The notes beneath the pieces are model-generated. The model worked only from the letters and a program-made list of their open reading frames with translations. It made no database searches and was not told where the DNA came from. DNA of 8,037 nucleotides from Actinomycetota bacterium. GTDB lineage: Bacteria; Actinomycetota; Acidimicrobiia; Acidimicrobiales; CADCTF01. The stretch covers positions 1-8,037 of the forward strand of contig JAHWJQ010000091.1 in assembly GCA_019348305.1 (NCBI GenBank), written 5' to 3'. The position numbers were made by a program, and so were the translations under genes. Position 1 is the first letter of the stretch. Each line of letters begins with the position of its first letter. Shown here one piece after another: positions 1-6,474 of this stretch.

Positions 1-450
1 GTCGCGCTGGATCGCCACCTCTTCGTCGGGGTGGGTGGCACCGGTGAGGATCTCGCCGACCAGGCCCAGCAAGGGCCCGAGCTCGGTGGCCAGCGCCGAG
101 CCCGAGAACACGAAGTCCTCGCTGTCGGCGCCGGCGTCGAGGTGGCCACCCAGGCGCTGGAGCTCCTGGGCGATCTCGGTGCTCGTGCGCGTCGCTGTCC
201 CAGACAGCAGCGTCTTGGTCATCACCCGCGACTGGGCAGGGTCGGCGGCCGCCCGGTTGCGGGCAGACGGCACGAGCAGGCGCACCTCCACCCGGGGAAC
301 GCCCGACCGTTTGGCAGCGACCACCCGCAGCCCGTTGGCCAGCTGCCGCTCGGCCACGACCGGCAACTTGATCCGCTTGAGGGGCGGGACCTCGGGGACG
401 ATGCCCACCAGCCCGGGCCTCACGAACATGGGCGACGCCGTCGGGCTCAT
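1..450 (-). CDS. M16 family peptidase-like protein, non-catalytic subunit (partial, 3' end outside window)
   Basis: The first 150 codons are present; the gene runs off the left edge without a stop. After a short N-terminal tail, the ERQLANGLRVVAAKRSGVPR stretch is the typical first strand of the M16 (pitrilysin/insulinase/MPP) fold, followed by VEVRLLVPSA and a helix containing TKTLLSGTATRTSTEIAQEL. At the place where catalytic M16 proteins carry HxxEH, this protein reads roughly RVMTKTLLSGT, with no histidine pair, so the half seen here cannot bind zinc in the usual way. The ATG at 450-448 overlaps the stop of the upstream M16 gene as ATGA, and no Shine-Dalgarno sequence is visible, which points to translational coupling. 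In paired bacterial M16 systems one protein carries the zinc site and the partner contributes substrate binding in its C-terminal half; that half is not visible here. The family call is firm; the pairing is inferred from adjacency and the missing motif. Confidence 0.88.
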   Translation of the reverse strand, partial: MSPTASPMFVRPGLVGIVPEVPPLKRIKLPVVAERQLANGLRVVAAKRSGVPRVEVRLLVPSARNRAAADPAQSRVMTKTLLSGTATRTSTEIAQELQRLGGHLDAGADSEDFVFSGSALATELGPLLGLVGEILTGATHPDEEVAIQRD

Positions 451-1760
451 GCCGCGCTCAAGGGCTGGACCTCGAGCACCGCCCGGGCGTCGGGCCGCAC
501 CCACTTGGCTGCGGCCGCCACCACCGCCTCCGGCTCTACCGAGGCAATGGCCTCGGGTAGCTCGTTGACCAGCTCGGCCCGACCCCGTTGCTGTTCGAGG
601 GTGGCCATGAACATGGCCCGCTGCAGGAGGTTGTCGAGCCGGCGCAGGTGGCCGGACACCAGGCTGGTCTGGACCCGCTGCAACTCCTCGAGATCGATCC
701 CCGAGGCCAGCCTGGCCACCTCGTCGTCTATGGCCCGCAACACCTGATCGGCGGTGCCGCCGGGGTGGTAGGCCAGCAACTGCAGCATCGTCGGGTCGCG
801 GACGTCGAAGGGGTCGCCGAAGGTGCCGATCATCCCGCCCACGTGGCTGGCGACGCGGTCGTCCTTGACCAGGCGTTGGTGCAGGCGCGAGCCCTCGCCC
901 TCGGTGAGCACCTCGACGAGCACGACGGCCGCCAGGTCCTCCTCCAGCTCGGTCACCGGGTTGGGAACGCGGTAGCCCACGGCGATGGCCGGCATGGGCG
1001 CCATGGGGTCGGTCTTGGCCTGCCGGCGCTCGCTGGTCGGCACCGGCTCTGACGTGTCGGGCGGCGGCGGCGCTTCACGGCCGGCGATGGAGCCGAAGTG
1101 GCGCTCGATCATCTGGGTGATGGCACCCACCTCGAAGTCACCGCTCACCGACAACATGGCGTTGCCGGGGGCGTAGAACTTGTCGTAGAAGTCCTGGGCG
1201 TCCTCGACGGTGGCCGACTCCAGGTCTACGAAGCTGCCGTAGCCGTTGTGGGCGTTGTTGAAGGTGTCGAACATCACCGGCGGCAGGTCGATCCAGGGGA
1301 AGCCGCCGTAGGGCTGGTTGAGGACGTTGACCCGGATCTCCTCTTTGACCACGTCGATCTGGTTCTGCAGGTTCTCCTCGGTGAGGCGGACCTGGAGCAT
1401 CCGGTCGGCCTCGAGGAAGAGGCCGAGTTCGAGGGCGTTGGCCGGGAGCATCGAGATGTAGTTGGTGTAGTCGGCCCGCGTGCTGCCGTTCTCGATCCCG
1501 CCGTTGCCCTCGATGAGCTTGTCGGCCTCCCCCTTTTCGAGGTGGGCCGAGCCCTGGAACATGAGGTGCTCGAACAGGTGGGCGAAGCCGGTGCGGCCCT
1601 CGGGCTCGCTGCGGAACCCGACGTCGTAGTTTACCGTGATGCCGACGGTGGGCGCGGAGCGGTCCGGGTTCAGCACCACCCGCAGCCCGTTGGCCAGGGT
1701 GAGGCGCTCCACGGCCAGCGCCGGCTTGGGGATCCTCTTGCGCGTGCGGGTCGGGCTCAC
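447..1760 (-). CDS. M16 family zinc metallopeptidase (catalytic subunit)
   Basis: This 437-residue protein has the length of a single M16 peptidase (two homologous ~220-residue domains). The N-terminal ERLTLANGLRVVLNPDRSAP strand leads to the inverted zinc motif HLFEH at residues 61-65 (H61, E64, H65). The third ligand is most likely E141 in VVKEEIRVN, 75 residues after H65, as the family requires. EADRM (about 117-121) and NGSTRADYTNY (91-101) are further family signatures. No signal peptide or membrane segment is seen, so it is probably cytoplasmic. The start is GTG at 1760-1758, the first possible start after an in-frame stop; only weak ribosome-binding sequence precedes it. That in-frame stop is the holA terminator itself, 27 bases upstream. 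The stop overlaps the ATG of the next M16 gene by four bases, so the two are likely made in equal amounts and assemble as a heterodimer (inference). The natural substrate cannot be told from sequence. Confidence 0.95.
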   Translation of the reverse strand: MSPTRTRKRIPKPALAVERLTLANGLRVVLNPDRSAPTVGITVNYDVGFRSEPEGRTGFAHLFEHLMFQGSAHLEKGEADKLIEGNGGIENGSTRADYTNYISMLPANALELGLFLEADRMLQVRLTEENLQNQIDVVKEEIRVNVLNQPYGGFPWIDLPPVMFDTFNNAHNGYGSFVDLESATVEDAQDFYDKFYAPGNAMLSVSGDFEVGAITQMIERHFGSIAGREAPPPPDTSEPVPTSERRQAKTDPMAPMPAIAVGYRVPNPVTELEEDLAAVVLVEVLTEGEGSRLHQRLVKDDRVASHVGGMIGTFGDPFDVRDPTMLQLLAYHPGGTADQVLRAIDDEVARLASGIDLEELQRVQTSLVSGHLRRLDNLLQRAMFMATLEQQRGRAELVNELPEAIASVEPEAVVAAAAKWVRPDARAVLEVQPLSAA

Positions 1761-1787
1761 GGCGCAGGAGGCTACGCGCTTTCCGTC

Positions 1788-2786
1788 TCACCCCCGGGAC
1801 AGCTGGCACAGGCGGGCCACGAGCACCTCCATCACCAGTTCCTCCGGCCAGGCCTTGGCCCCCCGAAGGTCGAGGTCGGCTTCGGCCAGCAGGCGGATGG
1901 CGCGGCGCACCCCGGTGGCGCCGAGCCGGCGGCCCTGGACGAGCGCCTTCTTGGCAGGGTAGGGGCTGCCCTTGATGCCCAGCAGCGCGGCGGCCTCGGC
2001 ATCGGTGCGCACCCCGGAGCCGTCGAGTCGCAACATGGCTGCGTAATGGCGGTGCAGGGTCGCCATCACCACCAGCGGGTGGCGCTCGCCGGAGTGAAGG
2101 AGCCGGCGCAACGCCGTGAGCGCGCCCTCGTAGTCACCCCGGTCGAGGGCGTCGGTGAGCTCCCATGGAGCGACCCCCCCGGCCTCGCCCAGGAACGGTT
2201 CGAGCTCGCTGGTACCGATGCCGGCTCCCGGACCGTAGGCGGCGGCCAGCGTCTCCAGCAGGCCGCCCAGGCGGCCCATGTCCTCTCCCAGGTGCTGGCC
2301 GAGGAGCTTGCCGGCCGCCGCGTCGAGCTCGACGGGGGCGTGCTTCAGGCGGTCGACCAGCCAGCTCGTGCGGTCGCGCCCCTGGCGGGGCAGGCCGGCG
2401 TCGACGACCTCGCCGGATTTCTTGACGGCGGCCACCACCTTGGCGGGAACCGTGCCGCCGCCGGCGACCAGCACGAGCACGGTGGTGTCGAGTGGGTGGT
2501 CGAGGTAGCCGGCGAGACGGCCGCCTTCCTCGGCATTGAGGGCGCCGGCGTTGCGGACCACCACCACCCGCCGCGCGCTCAGGAACGGCGGGGTCAGGCA
2601 GGCGTCGAGCAGCGCGGCGGTCCGCTGGTCGTCACCGGGCTCGATGGTGAAGTCCTCGACCGCCAGGCCAGGATCCTCGCCCCCCAGCACCGCTGCCAGC
2701 AGGCTGCGCAGGGCGTCGGCCGACAGGGTGGGGTCGTCACCCCGCACGAGGTAAGCGGGCTTGACCGCGCTCGGCGAGCCGGCCAT
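1788..2786 (-). CDS. holA: DNA polymerase III subunit delta (HolA)
   Basis: The product has 332 residues, normal for HolA, the clamp-loader subunit that opens the beta sliding clamp and binds the gamma/tau-delta' complex at the replication fork. Family marks in order: an N-terminal PAYLVRGDDP strand (about residues 10-19), PFLSARRVVVVRNAG (clamp-interacting N-terminal domain), TTVLVLVAGGG strand, the KHAPVELDAAAGKLLGQHLG helix pair, GRLGGLLETLAAAYG, and a C-terminal helical collar ending in AWPEELVMEVLVARLCQL. As usual for delta, no Walker A motif is present. The ATG at 2786-2784 was chosen because a good GGAGG lies 9 bases before it and because the protein then begins at the conserved N-terminus; the frame stays open upstream to 3152, but that part lies inside the folP-like gene. 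Only one base separates it from the upstream stop. comEC is the more usual direct upstream neighbour. Confidence 0.93.
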   Translation of the reverse strand: MAGSPSAVKPAYLVRGDDPTLSADALRSLLAAVLGGEDPGLAVEDFTIEPGDDQRTAALLDACLTPPFLSARRVVVVRNAGALNAEEGGRLAGYLDHPLDTTVLVLVAGGGTVPAKVVAAVKKSGEVVDAGLPRQGRDRTSWLVDRLKHAPVELDAAAGKLLGQHLGEDMGRLGGLLETLAAAYGPGAGIGTSELEPFLGEAGGVAPWELTDALDRGDYEGALTALRRLLHSGERHPLVVMATLHRHYAAMLRLDGSGVRTDAEAAALLGIKGSPYPAKKALVQGRRLGATGVRRAIRLLAEADLDLRGAKAWPEELVMEVLVARLCQLSRG

Positions 2787-2787
2787 C

Positions 2788-3621
2788 TCAGGCGGCCTCC
2801 AGCACGGCGGCCACCACATCGCACACGCGGCGGGCGCCCCGGACGTCGTGGGCGCGCACGATGCGACAACCCCGGGTGACCCCGAGCGCGGTGGCGGCCA
2901 CCGAAGCGTGGCGGCGCTGGTCGACCTCGAGGTCGAGCAGCCGGCCCAGGAAGGTCTTGTTCGACGCCGAGAGGAGCAGGGGGTACCCCAGCACGGCGAG
3001 TTGCGCCGAGCCCCGCAACAACTCGACGGACTGCTGCCACGTCTTGCCCAGGTCGAGGCCGGCGTCGACCACGATGCGGTCGGGGGCGAGGCCCGCTCCT
3101 TCGGCCCGTCGGGCCCGATCGACCAGGAACTCCCGCACCGCCGGCACCACACCCTGGGGGTACTCGGGATCGGGGTCGGGGACCCGGGGTGCCAGCCGGA
3201 TGTGGGTCGCCACCACAGTGGCGCCGGCGGCCGCTGCCACCGGGAGGTACTGCGGGTCGGCGAACCCGCTGATGTCGTTGCCCATCACCGCTCCGGCCGC
3301 GTAGGCGTGACGCGCCACCTCGGCACGCCAGGTGTCGACCGAGACGGGCACGTCGAAACGGGCCACCAGCGCCTCGACCGCGGGGATCACCCGGTCGAGC
3401 TCCTCTTCCTCGGGCACCTCCGGGCCCGGCCCCGCCTTGACCCCTCCGACGTCGAGGATGTCAGCACCGTCACCCACCAGACGCTCGCCCAAGCGGAGCA
3501 GCGCGTCGAGGTCGAAGTAGGCCCCCTTGTCGAAAAACGAGTCGGTCGTTCGGTTGAGGATGCCCATGACCAGGGCGCGGGTGGTGAGGTCGTACCTACG
3601 GGGGCCGAGCGCCAGGCGCAT
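2788..3621 (-). CDS. Dihydropteroate synthase homologue, FolP2-like (loop 2 altered)
   Basis: The 277-residue TIM-barrel protein clearly belongs to the DHPS family, which joins pABA to dihydropterin pyrophosphate in folate synthesis. It shows GILNRTTDSFFDKGAYF (20-36), VSVDTWR with D96, GNDISGFADP with N115, VVDAGLDLGKT with D186, SASNKTFLG with K222, and RAHDV with R256 and H258. These positions correspond to substrate-binding residues of the enzyme. However, loop 2, normally (E)STRPG, reads GGVKAGPGPEV (59-69). NRT for NVT, GVKAGPG and VDTWR are traits I recall from mycobacterial FolP2, a paralogue reported to lack DHPS activity. Enzyme activity is therefore uncertain. The start ATG at 3621 places the first strand directly before GILN and gives a 26-base overlap with comEC; the frame is open further up, to 3678, but this would add residues unlike the family. 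It is unusual to find this gene between comEC and holA. Confidence 0.87.
   Translation of the reverse strand: MRLALGPRRYDLTTRALVMGILNRTTDSFFDKGAYFDLDALLRLGERLVGDGADILDVGGVKAGPGPEVPEEEELDRVIPAVEALVARFDVPVSVDTWRAEVARHAYAAGAVMGNDISGFADPQYLPVAAAAGATVVATHIRLAPRVPDPDPEYPQGVVPAVREFLVDRARRAEGAGLAPDRIVVDAGLDLGKTWQQSVELLRGSAQLAVLGYPLLLSASNKTFLGRLLDLEVDQRRHASVAATALGVTRGCRIVRAHDVRGARRVCDVVAAVLEAA
2796..2800 (-). promoter_or_regulatory. Shine-Dalgarno sequence of holA
   Basis: GGAGG on the minus strand, 9 bases before the ATG at 2786 and inside the last codons of the upstream folP-like gene. It is the clearest ribosome-binding site in the minus-strand block. It decides the holA start against the longer open frame, which extends to 3152. 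Confidence 0.7.
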
Positions 3622-5377
3622 CGGCCAGCGATCGTACGCGCACCTCGAGCGACCGACCGCTGGTGACGGCGGCGACACTGAGGCGGCCCGCTGTCACCTC
3701 CTGGCCCGGCGACAAGCTGCGGGCCCCCGGTACCCGGTTGCCCTGCGGGGCGAGCGTGAGGCGGACGCGAGCGCGGTGGCGCACCGCCTCGGCGGCCCTG
3801 GCCGCCCCCGGCCCTCCCGAGCGCAGCACCAGGACGTCCACCCGCCCGAGCCGCTCCTGTCTCAGTGCTGCCAGCAGCCGGCTCTGGTCTGTGCGCTCCA
3901 CGACCAGCACCACCGCCCCGTCCTCGCGCCACAGGCGCACGCCGCTGGCGATCTCGCGCCCACCGCGGGCCGGCGGCGGAGCGGTCGCCGACGCGGCAGC
4001 CAGCGCCGCGGCGACGGCGACGACGACCGGCGCCACCACCCACAGCCGCGACCGGAACCTCCGCCAGACGGCGAGGCCGAGGCCGAGGGTGGCCACGGCG
4101 ACGAGCTCCCTCGCGCCCAGCTCGCCGAGTCCGAGGCGAGCGGCGGTCGAGGCCACCGACGAGATCCACCAGAGCGCGGCCCGGGTGGGCAGGTGGAGCA
4201 ACTCGGCTGCCCGACCGCCCAGCAGGCCGGCGGGAAGGCCGGCCACCAGCCCCCACACCATCGCCGGCCCGGCCACCGGCACGGCGAGGACGTTGGCGGG
4301 GATGGAGGCGAGTGGCACGCTCCCAAAGAGCGGGACCAGCAACGGCGTCACGCCGGCTTGGGCGGCCAAGGTCACGGCCAGCGTGGCCGGGAGCCGGCGC
4401 TCCAGCACCCCTCCGAGGCCGGCGATGCCGGCGCAGGCGGCGGCCGACAACAAGAAGCCGACGGAGCCGGCCAGCAACGGGTCGACCAGGACGAGCCCGC
4501 CCACAGCCAGTGCGAGCAGCCGCACCGGCCTCGCCGGTCGGCCGATGGTGGACGCCCCCATGGCGACGGCGGCCATGGCGACGGCCCGCAGCACGGAGGG
4601 CTCCCAGCGGGTGAGCACGCCGAACACCAAGGCGATGCCCGCGCCGGCGGCGAAGCGGGAGCGCAGCCCCAACCGGCGCAACAGCGGGCTGGCCACGGCC
4701 AGCACAAACGCTACGTTCTGGCCCGACACGGCCAGCAAATGGGTGAGCCCCGCGGCCCGGAAGTCGTCCACCTCCAGGGGTGACTGCTCCCGGTCATCGC
4801 CGAGGACGAGGCCCGTGAACAGGGCGCGGCGCTCGTCGCTGAGGGGCGAGGCCCCGCGCACCAGCGTGCGGCGCAACTCGTTGGTGAACCGGCTCACCGG
4901 GCCGCCGGGGCTCGGGTCGCCCAGCGCCTCGATGCTCAGGCGGCTGCCGACGTGCCGGCGGGCCAGGTAGGTGCCGCTCCTCCCCCGGACCGGCCCCAGC
5001 CTCCCCCGTACCGTGACCCGCTCGCCCGCCAACCGGTCGGCCAGAGTCGCCCCGCCGGCCCCGCCGGCGAAGGCCTGGACCCGGCGCCCGCCGATGCGCA
5101 ACTCGGCCCGTACGCCGCCCGGCAGGTGCTCGGGGTCGCTCACCAGTGTGGCCCTGGCCGAGATCACCCCCGACTGGGGCGCGGCGCGCACCCCCTCCCA
5201 GGCACGGGCGCCGAGTGATGATGCCAGCGCGATCGCGGCCAGACAGAGCACCACCGGCCGGCGGACGAGAAGCGCCACCACAACCACGGCCAGGGCCGCC
5301 AGCAGCGGGACGGGCCAGGCCAGCCAGGCGCCCAGGAGGGTGGCCAGCGCCAGCGCCGCCACCTGGTGCTCGCTCAC
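3596..5377 (-). CDS. comEC: ComEC/Rec2-family competence membrane protein with degenerate C-terminal domain
   Basis: The 593-residue polytopic membrane protein is the predicted channel that carries single-stranded DNA into the cytoplasm during transformation. Hydrophobic helices occupy about residues 5-58. An OB-fold-like region spans about 70-155 (VISARATLVSD, GERVTVRGRLGP). The competence domain follows with the hallmark TGLVLGDDR (188-196) and AAGLTHLLAVSGQNV (208-222), then many helices to about 465. The remaining tail (475-593) resembles the metallo-beta-lactamase domain of ComEC in outline but lacks its HxHxDH ligands; VDVLVLRSGGPG (513-524) stands where LTHxHxDH is expected. Full ComEC proteins are usually 700-800 residues. 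The GTG at 5377-5375 overlaps the comEA stop as GTGA, which favours it over an open frame that continues to 6238 through comEA. The stop TAG at 3598-3596 lies inside the folP-like gene. The channel call is secure; function without the hydrolase domain is inferred. Confidence 0.93.
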   Translation of the reverse strand: MSEHQVAALALATLLGAWLAWPVPLLAALAVVVVALLVRRPVVLCLAAIALASSLGARAWEGVRAAPQSGVISARATLVSDPEHLPGGVRAELRIGGRRVQAFAGGAGGATLADRLAGERVTVRGRLGPVRGRSGTYLARRHVGSRLSIEALGDPSPGGPVSRFTNELRRTLVRGASPLSDERRALFTGLVLGDDREQSPLEVDDFRAAGLTHLLAVSGQNVAFVLAVASPLLRRLGLRSRFAAGAGIALVFGVLTRWEPSVLRAVAMAAVAMGASTIGRPARPVRLLALAVGGLVLVDPLLAGSVGFLLSAAACAGIAGLGGVLERRLPATLAVTLAAQAGVTPLLVPLFGSVPLASIPANVLAVPVAGPAMVWGLVAGLPAGLLGGRAAELLHLPTRAALWWISSVASTAARLGLGELGARELVAVATLGLGLAVWRRFRSRLWVVAPVVVAVAAALAAASATAPPPARGGREIASGVRLWREDGAVVLVVERTDQSRLLAALRQERLGRVDVLVLRSGGPGAARAAEAVRHRARVRLTLAPQGNRVPGARSLSPGQEVTAGRLSVAAVTSGRSLEVRVRSLADAPGARPP

Positions 5378-6075
5378 CGGTTCACCCGCACCTTGGAGCG
5401 CAGCGCGGCCAGCTTCGACTCGCCGATGCCCCGCACCTCGAGGAGTTCGTCGACCGACCGGAAGCGGCCGTGCTCCTTGCGGTAGGAGATGATGGCCTCG
5501 GCGGTGGCTGGCCCGATGCCGGGCAGAGCGTCGAGCTGGTCGGCGGTGGCGGTGTTGAGGTCGAGGGGCGCGCCCGGTTGACCTCCGGCCCCGCCTGCCG
5601 CCGACGGGGCACTCGGCACGACCTCCCCTTTTCGGGCGACGTAGATGCGCTCGCCGTCGGCCACCCGGGCCGCGAGGTTCAGCGCGTCGAGATCGGCGTC
5701 TGCGGCCGGGCCGCCGGCGGCGTCGAGGGCGTCGGCGACGCGGGCACTGCCGGCGAGCCGGTACAGCCCCGGGTGGACGACTGCCCCGGCGGCGTGCACG
5801 ACCACCTCTTCTGGCCCACCCCCACCGGTACCGGTACCGGTGGCAGTGGCCGCTGCCGGGTCGGAGGGCGAGGCGGCCCGGGGCAGCGTGAGCTCCACCG
5901 GTGGCGTCGACGTGGCGCGTACCGCCGCCACCGCCACCGCCCCCAGCACGACAACGGCAACGGCGGCGCCCGCCCATGCCGCCGGCGTCGAGCAACGAGC
6001 CCGCAGCGCGGCGGCGGCTCCCAGCGCGCTCCGCCACGGGTGATCTGGGACAGGCGGAGGAGGCAGGTCTGGCAC
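5374..6075 (-). CDS. comEA: ComEA-family DNA-binding competence protein (SLBB + helix-hairpin-helix)
   Basis: The protein has 233 residues and is the predicted membrane-anchored receptor that binds double-stranded DNA outside the cell and hands it to ComEC. A proline-rich cytoplasmic start is followed by one membrane helix at about 33-52 (AAWAGAAVAVVVLGAVAVAA). A low-complexity Ser/Ala/Thr/Gly linker (about 65-88) comes next, then an SLBB domain (about 90-148: VVVHAAGAVVHPGLYRL, RVADALDAAGG, LNLAARVADGERIYV). The C-terminal helix-hairpin-helix pair (171-233) has LDLNTATADQLDALPGIGP and FRSVDELLEVRGIGESKL, the standard ComEA DNA-binding sequence. The start is GTG at 6075-6073 with GGGGAA six bases upstream. 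The stop shares four bases with comEC, so the two proteins should be translated together. A possible promoter lies in the gap just upstream. Domain order and neighbour make the call safe. Confidence 0.94.
   Translation of the reverse strand: MPDLPPPPVPDHPWRSALGAAAALRARCSTPAAWAGAAVAVVVLGAVAVAAVRATSTPPVELTLPRAASPSDPAAATATGTGTGGGGPEEVVVHAAGAVVHPGLYRLAGSARVADALDAAGGPAADADLDALNLAARVADGERIYVARKGEVVPSAPSAAGGAGGQPGAPLDLNTATADQLDALPGIGPATAEAIISYRKEHGRFRSVDELLEVRGIGESKLAALRSKVRVNR
5822..5843. repeat. Perfect 22-base palindrome in the comEA linker
   Basis: The sequence is built from ACCGGT units flanked by CC and GG and reads the same on both strands over 22 bases. It lies inside the codons for the Gly-Thr-Gly-Thr part of the ComEA linker between membrane helix and SLBB domain. 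Alternating GGT and ACC codons create it automatically, so it may be a by-product of the repeated dipeptide rather than a binding site. Confidence 0.6.
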
Positions 6076-6158
6076 GCGTGGTTCCCCGGGGACGAGAGGT
6101 CGACCGGGGGAAGCGGCGAGCCCACGCTACCGGAGGGAACAGGAGGGGGCCAGGGGTG
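6076..6158 (-). promoter_or_regulatory. Intergenic gap upstream of comEA with possible -10 element
   Basis: This is the largest non-coding gap in the minus-strand block (83 bases), between the small HExxH gene and comEA. On the minus strand it contains TAGCGT at 6129-6124, a match to the actinobacterial -10 pattern TANNNT, about 50 bases before the comEA start. No convincing -35 hexamer is visible at the usual distance, and no strong terminator hairpin with a T-run is present. It could be the promoter of a comEA-comEC-folP-holA-M16 transcript; this is inference from the gap and one short match. Confidence 0.3.
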
Positions 6159-6467
6159 TCAGCCGGCCCGCCGGGCCTCCCACTCTGCTTCGACCTCGAG
6201 GGGGATCCGGCGGTAGGCGCCCCAGTGGGGGTAGCCACGCAGGCGCCAGTAGAGGTAGGCCCCGAGGTAGCGGGCCAAGAACCGCACTGCGCCGAGCTCC
6301 CGCCACTGGCGCACGTGGACCAGCTCGTGGCGCAGGAGCCGCTCGTCGCTCGCTGCGCGCCGACGGAGCGAGATCAGGTTCCCGAGCGTGATGGCGGCCG
6401 CCCCCGGGGGAACGGGACCGCCCACCCAGAGCCAGTGGTCGCCGTGGCGGCGAGGCAGCGGGAGCAA
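6159..6467 (-). CDS. Small HExxH-motif protein, putative minimal zinc metallopeptidase
   Basis: This 102-residue protein has no name that I recognise. The centre is RHELVHVRQWRELG, with the zinc-peptidase motif HELVH at 47-51; the HExxHxxQ form resembles that of DUF4157- and M56-type zincins. A helix-like stretch (LGAVRFLARYLGAYLYWRLRG, about 58-78) follows, and PLEVEAEWEA (89-98) offers E91, E93 or E95 as a third ligand. The N-terminal part (WLWVGGPVPPGAAAITLGNLISL) looks like a short beta segment before the catalytic helix. No signal peptide or certain membrane helix is seen. The only plausible start is TTG at 6467, because an in-frame stop lies nine codons upstream (6494-6492) with no ATG or GTG between. 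No Shine-Dalgarno is evident, and the thioredoxin gene ends 7 bases upstream, so translational coupling is likely. Peptidase activity is inferred from the motif alone. Confidence 0.8.
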   Translation of the reverse strand: MLPLPRRHGDHWLWVGGPVPPGAAAITLGNLISLRRRAASDERLLRHELVHVRQWRELGAVRFLARYLGAYLYWRLRGYPHWGAYRRIPLEVEAEWEARRAG

Positions 6468-6474
6468 CGGCGGC

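Noticed and set aside
1098..2879. 593-codon plus-strand open frame, opposite the M16 and holA genes
   Set aside because: It spans two well-recognised minus-strand genes plus their junction, its translation is rich in Gly/Ala/His/Gln/Val without any domain, and long antisense frames are expected at this GC content.
3527..4970. Long plus-strand open frames (3527-4783, 3663-4970) opposite comEC
   Set aside because: Low-complexity Arg/Pro/Gly/Ser translations lying on the complement of clearly conserved ComEC coding sequence.
6168..6182. GC-rich hairpin near the end of the small HExxH gene as a terminator
   Set aside because: It lies inside the coding sequence, is an imperfect palindrome with almost no loop, and has no T-run on the minus strand.
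5146..6216. 356-codon plus-strand open frame opposite comEA
   Set aside because: Complementary to the conserved SLBB and helix-hairpin-helix coding sequence; the product has no recognisable motif.
5378..6238. Possible 287-residue N-terminal extension of ComEC
   Set aside because: It would read through comEA in another frame with an arginine-rich, low-complexity sequence. The GTG at 5377 overlapping the comEA stop is a normal coupled start.
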